Shown here piece after piece: positions 63,610 through 64,000 of a stretch of 64,000 nt of DNA. Numbering within the stretch: the stretch's first letter is position 1; every line of letters begins with the position of its first letter. This stretch comes from an uncultured Clostridia bacterium (GTDB lineage: Bacteria > Bacillota > Clostridia > Oscillospirales > Acutalibacteraceae), in the NCBI GenBank assembly GCA_946186665.1, contig CAMHOE010000008.1:1-64000 (forward strand), given 5' to 3'. Under the pieces are notes generated by a model, which was given only the letters and a program-made list of their open reading frames with translations, had not been told where the DNA came from and searched no databases. The translations under genes and the position numbers were made by a program.

Positions 63610-64000
63610 ATGTTTGATTCTATTTATACTGTAGGTCAGGAGGTTGCAGCCTCCCAGTTCTTTATAATGGCTGCTGCTTCAATAGTGACAGGTTTTATTT
63701 ACGCATGGCTCGTATCCTTCCGTATCAGAGCCAAAAAGCGCTTCTTTATTGTAACTGCTATAGTGCCTTTTATTGTTTCTGCTGTTATAACCTTTGTCAG
63801 CGGCAATATCGGAGCAGGCGTTGCAGTTGGCGGCGCATTCAGTCTTATACGCTTCAGAAGCGCTCCCGGAAGTGCTGATGAAATAACTTCCCTGCTTATT
63901 GCTATGGGTTCAGGTATCGCCTTTGGTATGGGCTACATAGGCTATGGCGTTGTAATACTTCTTGGGTTGGGCGTACTTTTCCTTGTTTTCTCTATGCTGC
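63610..64000 (+). CDS. DUF4956 membrane protein (partial, cut by window end)
   Basis: 130 codons visible. It starts MFDSIYTVGQEVAASQFF, followed by a membrane segment, FRIRAKKRFF, two more segments and GAFSLIRFRSAPGSADEITS, the DUF4956 signature, and a glycine-rich segment. AAAGGAA precedes the ATG. DUF4956 proteins accompany VTC proteins and often CotH-like kinases; their role is not established. Confidence 0.85.
   Translation, partial: MFDSIYTVGQEVAASQFFIMAAASIVTGFIYAWLVSFRIRAKKRFFIVTAIVPFIVSAVITFVSGNIGAGVAVGGAFSLIRFRSAPGSADEITSLLIAMGSGIAFGMGYIGYGVVILLGLGVLFLVFSML

Overview
The window looks like a spore-forming Clostridia chromosome, most like Ruminococcus (Oscillospiraceae). Supporting evidence is the combination of spore-coat (cotJ) and germination-receptor (ger) genes, a V-type ATP synthase operon, anaerobic ribonucleotide reductase, a secreted pullulanase, Gram-positive surface-pilus genes and a VTC-DUF4956 operon. 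This is inference from gene content and protein character; no database search was run. No rRNA, tRNA, CRISPR array or insertion sequence was recognised.

Layout. 0-0.6 kb: a leftward cotJA-cotJB-cotJC operon in which cotJC breaks off after about 31 recognisable codons. 1-7.4 kb: housekeeping genes (DEAD-box helicase, lipoprotein, thioesterase, rluD, lspA, glyQS). 7.6-10.2 kb: a large serine recombinase, a small ORF, a second degraded copy of the recombinase 3' end, and then the C-terminal part of cotJC on the opposite strand. 10.4-12.4 kb: an XRE/AbrB-like regulator with an ABC-2 exporter. 12.7-21.5 kb: a nine-gene leftward V-ATPase operon whose c-ring protein carries the residues of a Na+ site. 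21.8-24.5 kb: a DEDD exonuclease and typA. 24.8-30 kb: pullulanase, a small lipoprotein and an aspartate-aminotransferase-like enzyme.

30.3-45 kb is a leftward surface-pilus operon: an LPXTG major pilin, a minor pilin or stalk protein with a Ser/Pro/Glu-rich stem, and a 3,720-residue adhesin made of SpaA-like domains and two blocks of BspA-like (DUF285) leucine-rich repeats. It has one strong promoter, a leader of about 320 nt containing a terminator-like hairpin, and no sortase in the window. 45-46 kb is a gene-free stretch packed with repeats. 46-48.5 kb is secD-secF.

48.6-56.2 kb: a DUF5131-DUF4186 fusion, a germinant receptor operon in which the B permease and C lipoprotein are one polypeptide, and rightward YetF-like, DUF4363 and VanY-like envelope genes. 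56.4-60 kb: nrdD-nrdG, divergent from a Crp/Fnr-family regulator across a palindrome-rich promoter. 60.5-64 kb: an operon of a response regulator and a histidine kinase, both lacking conserved phosphotransfer residues, followed by a VTC-domain protein and a DUF4956 membrane protein cut by the window edge.

The observations most worth following are the split cotJC next to a serine recombinase, the phosphotransfer-defective two-component pair fused to a VTC-DUF4956 operon, the GerB-GerC fusion, the pilus operon with its leader, and a dispersed element whose two copies differ by compensatory changes in a stem.
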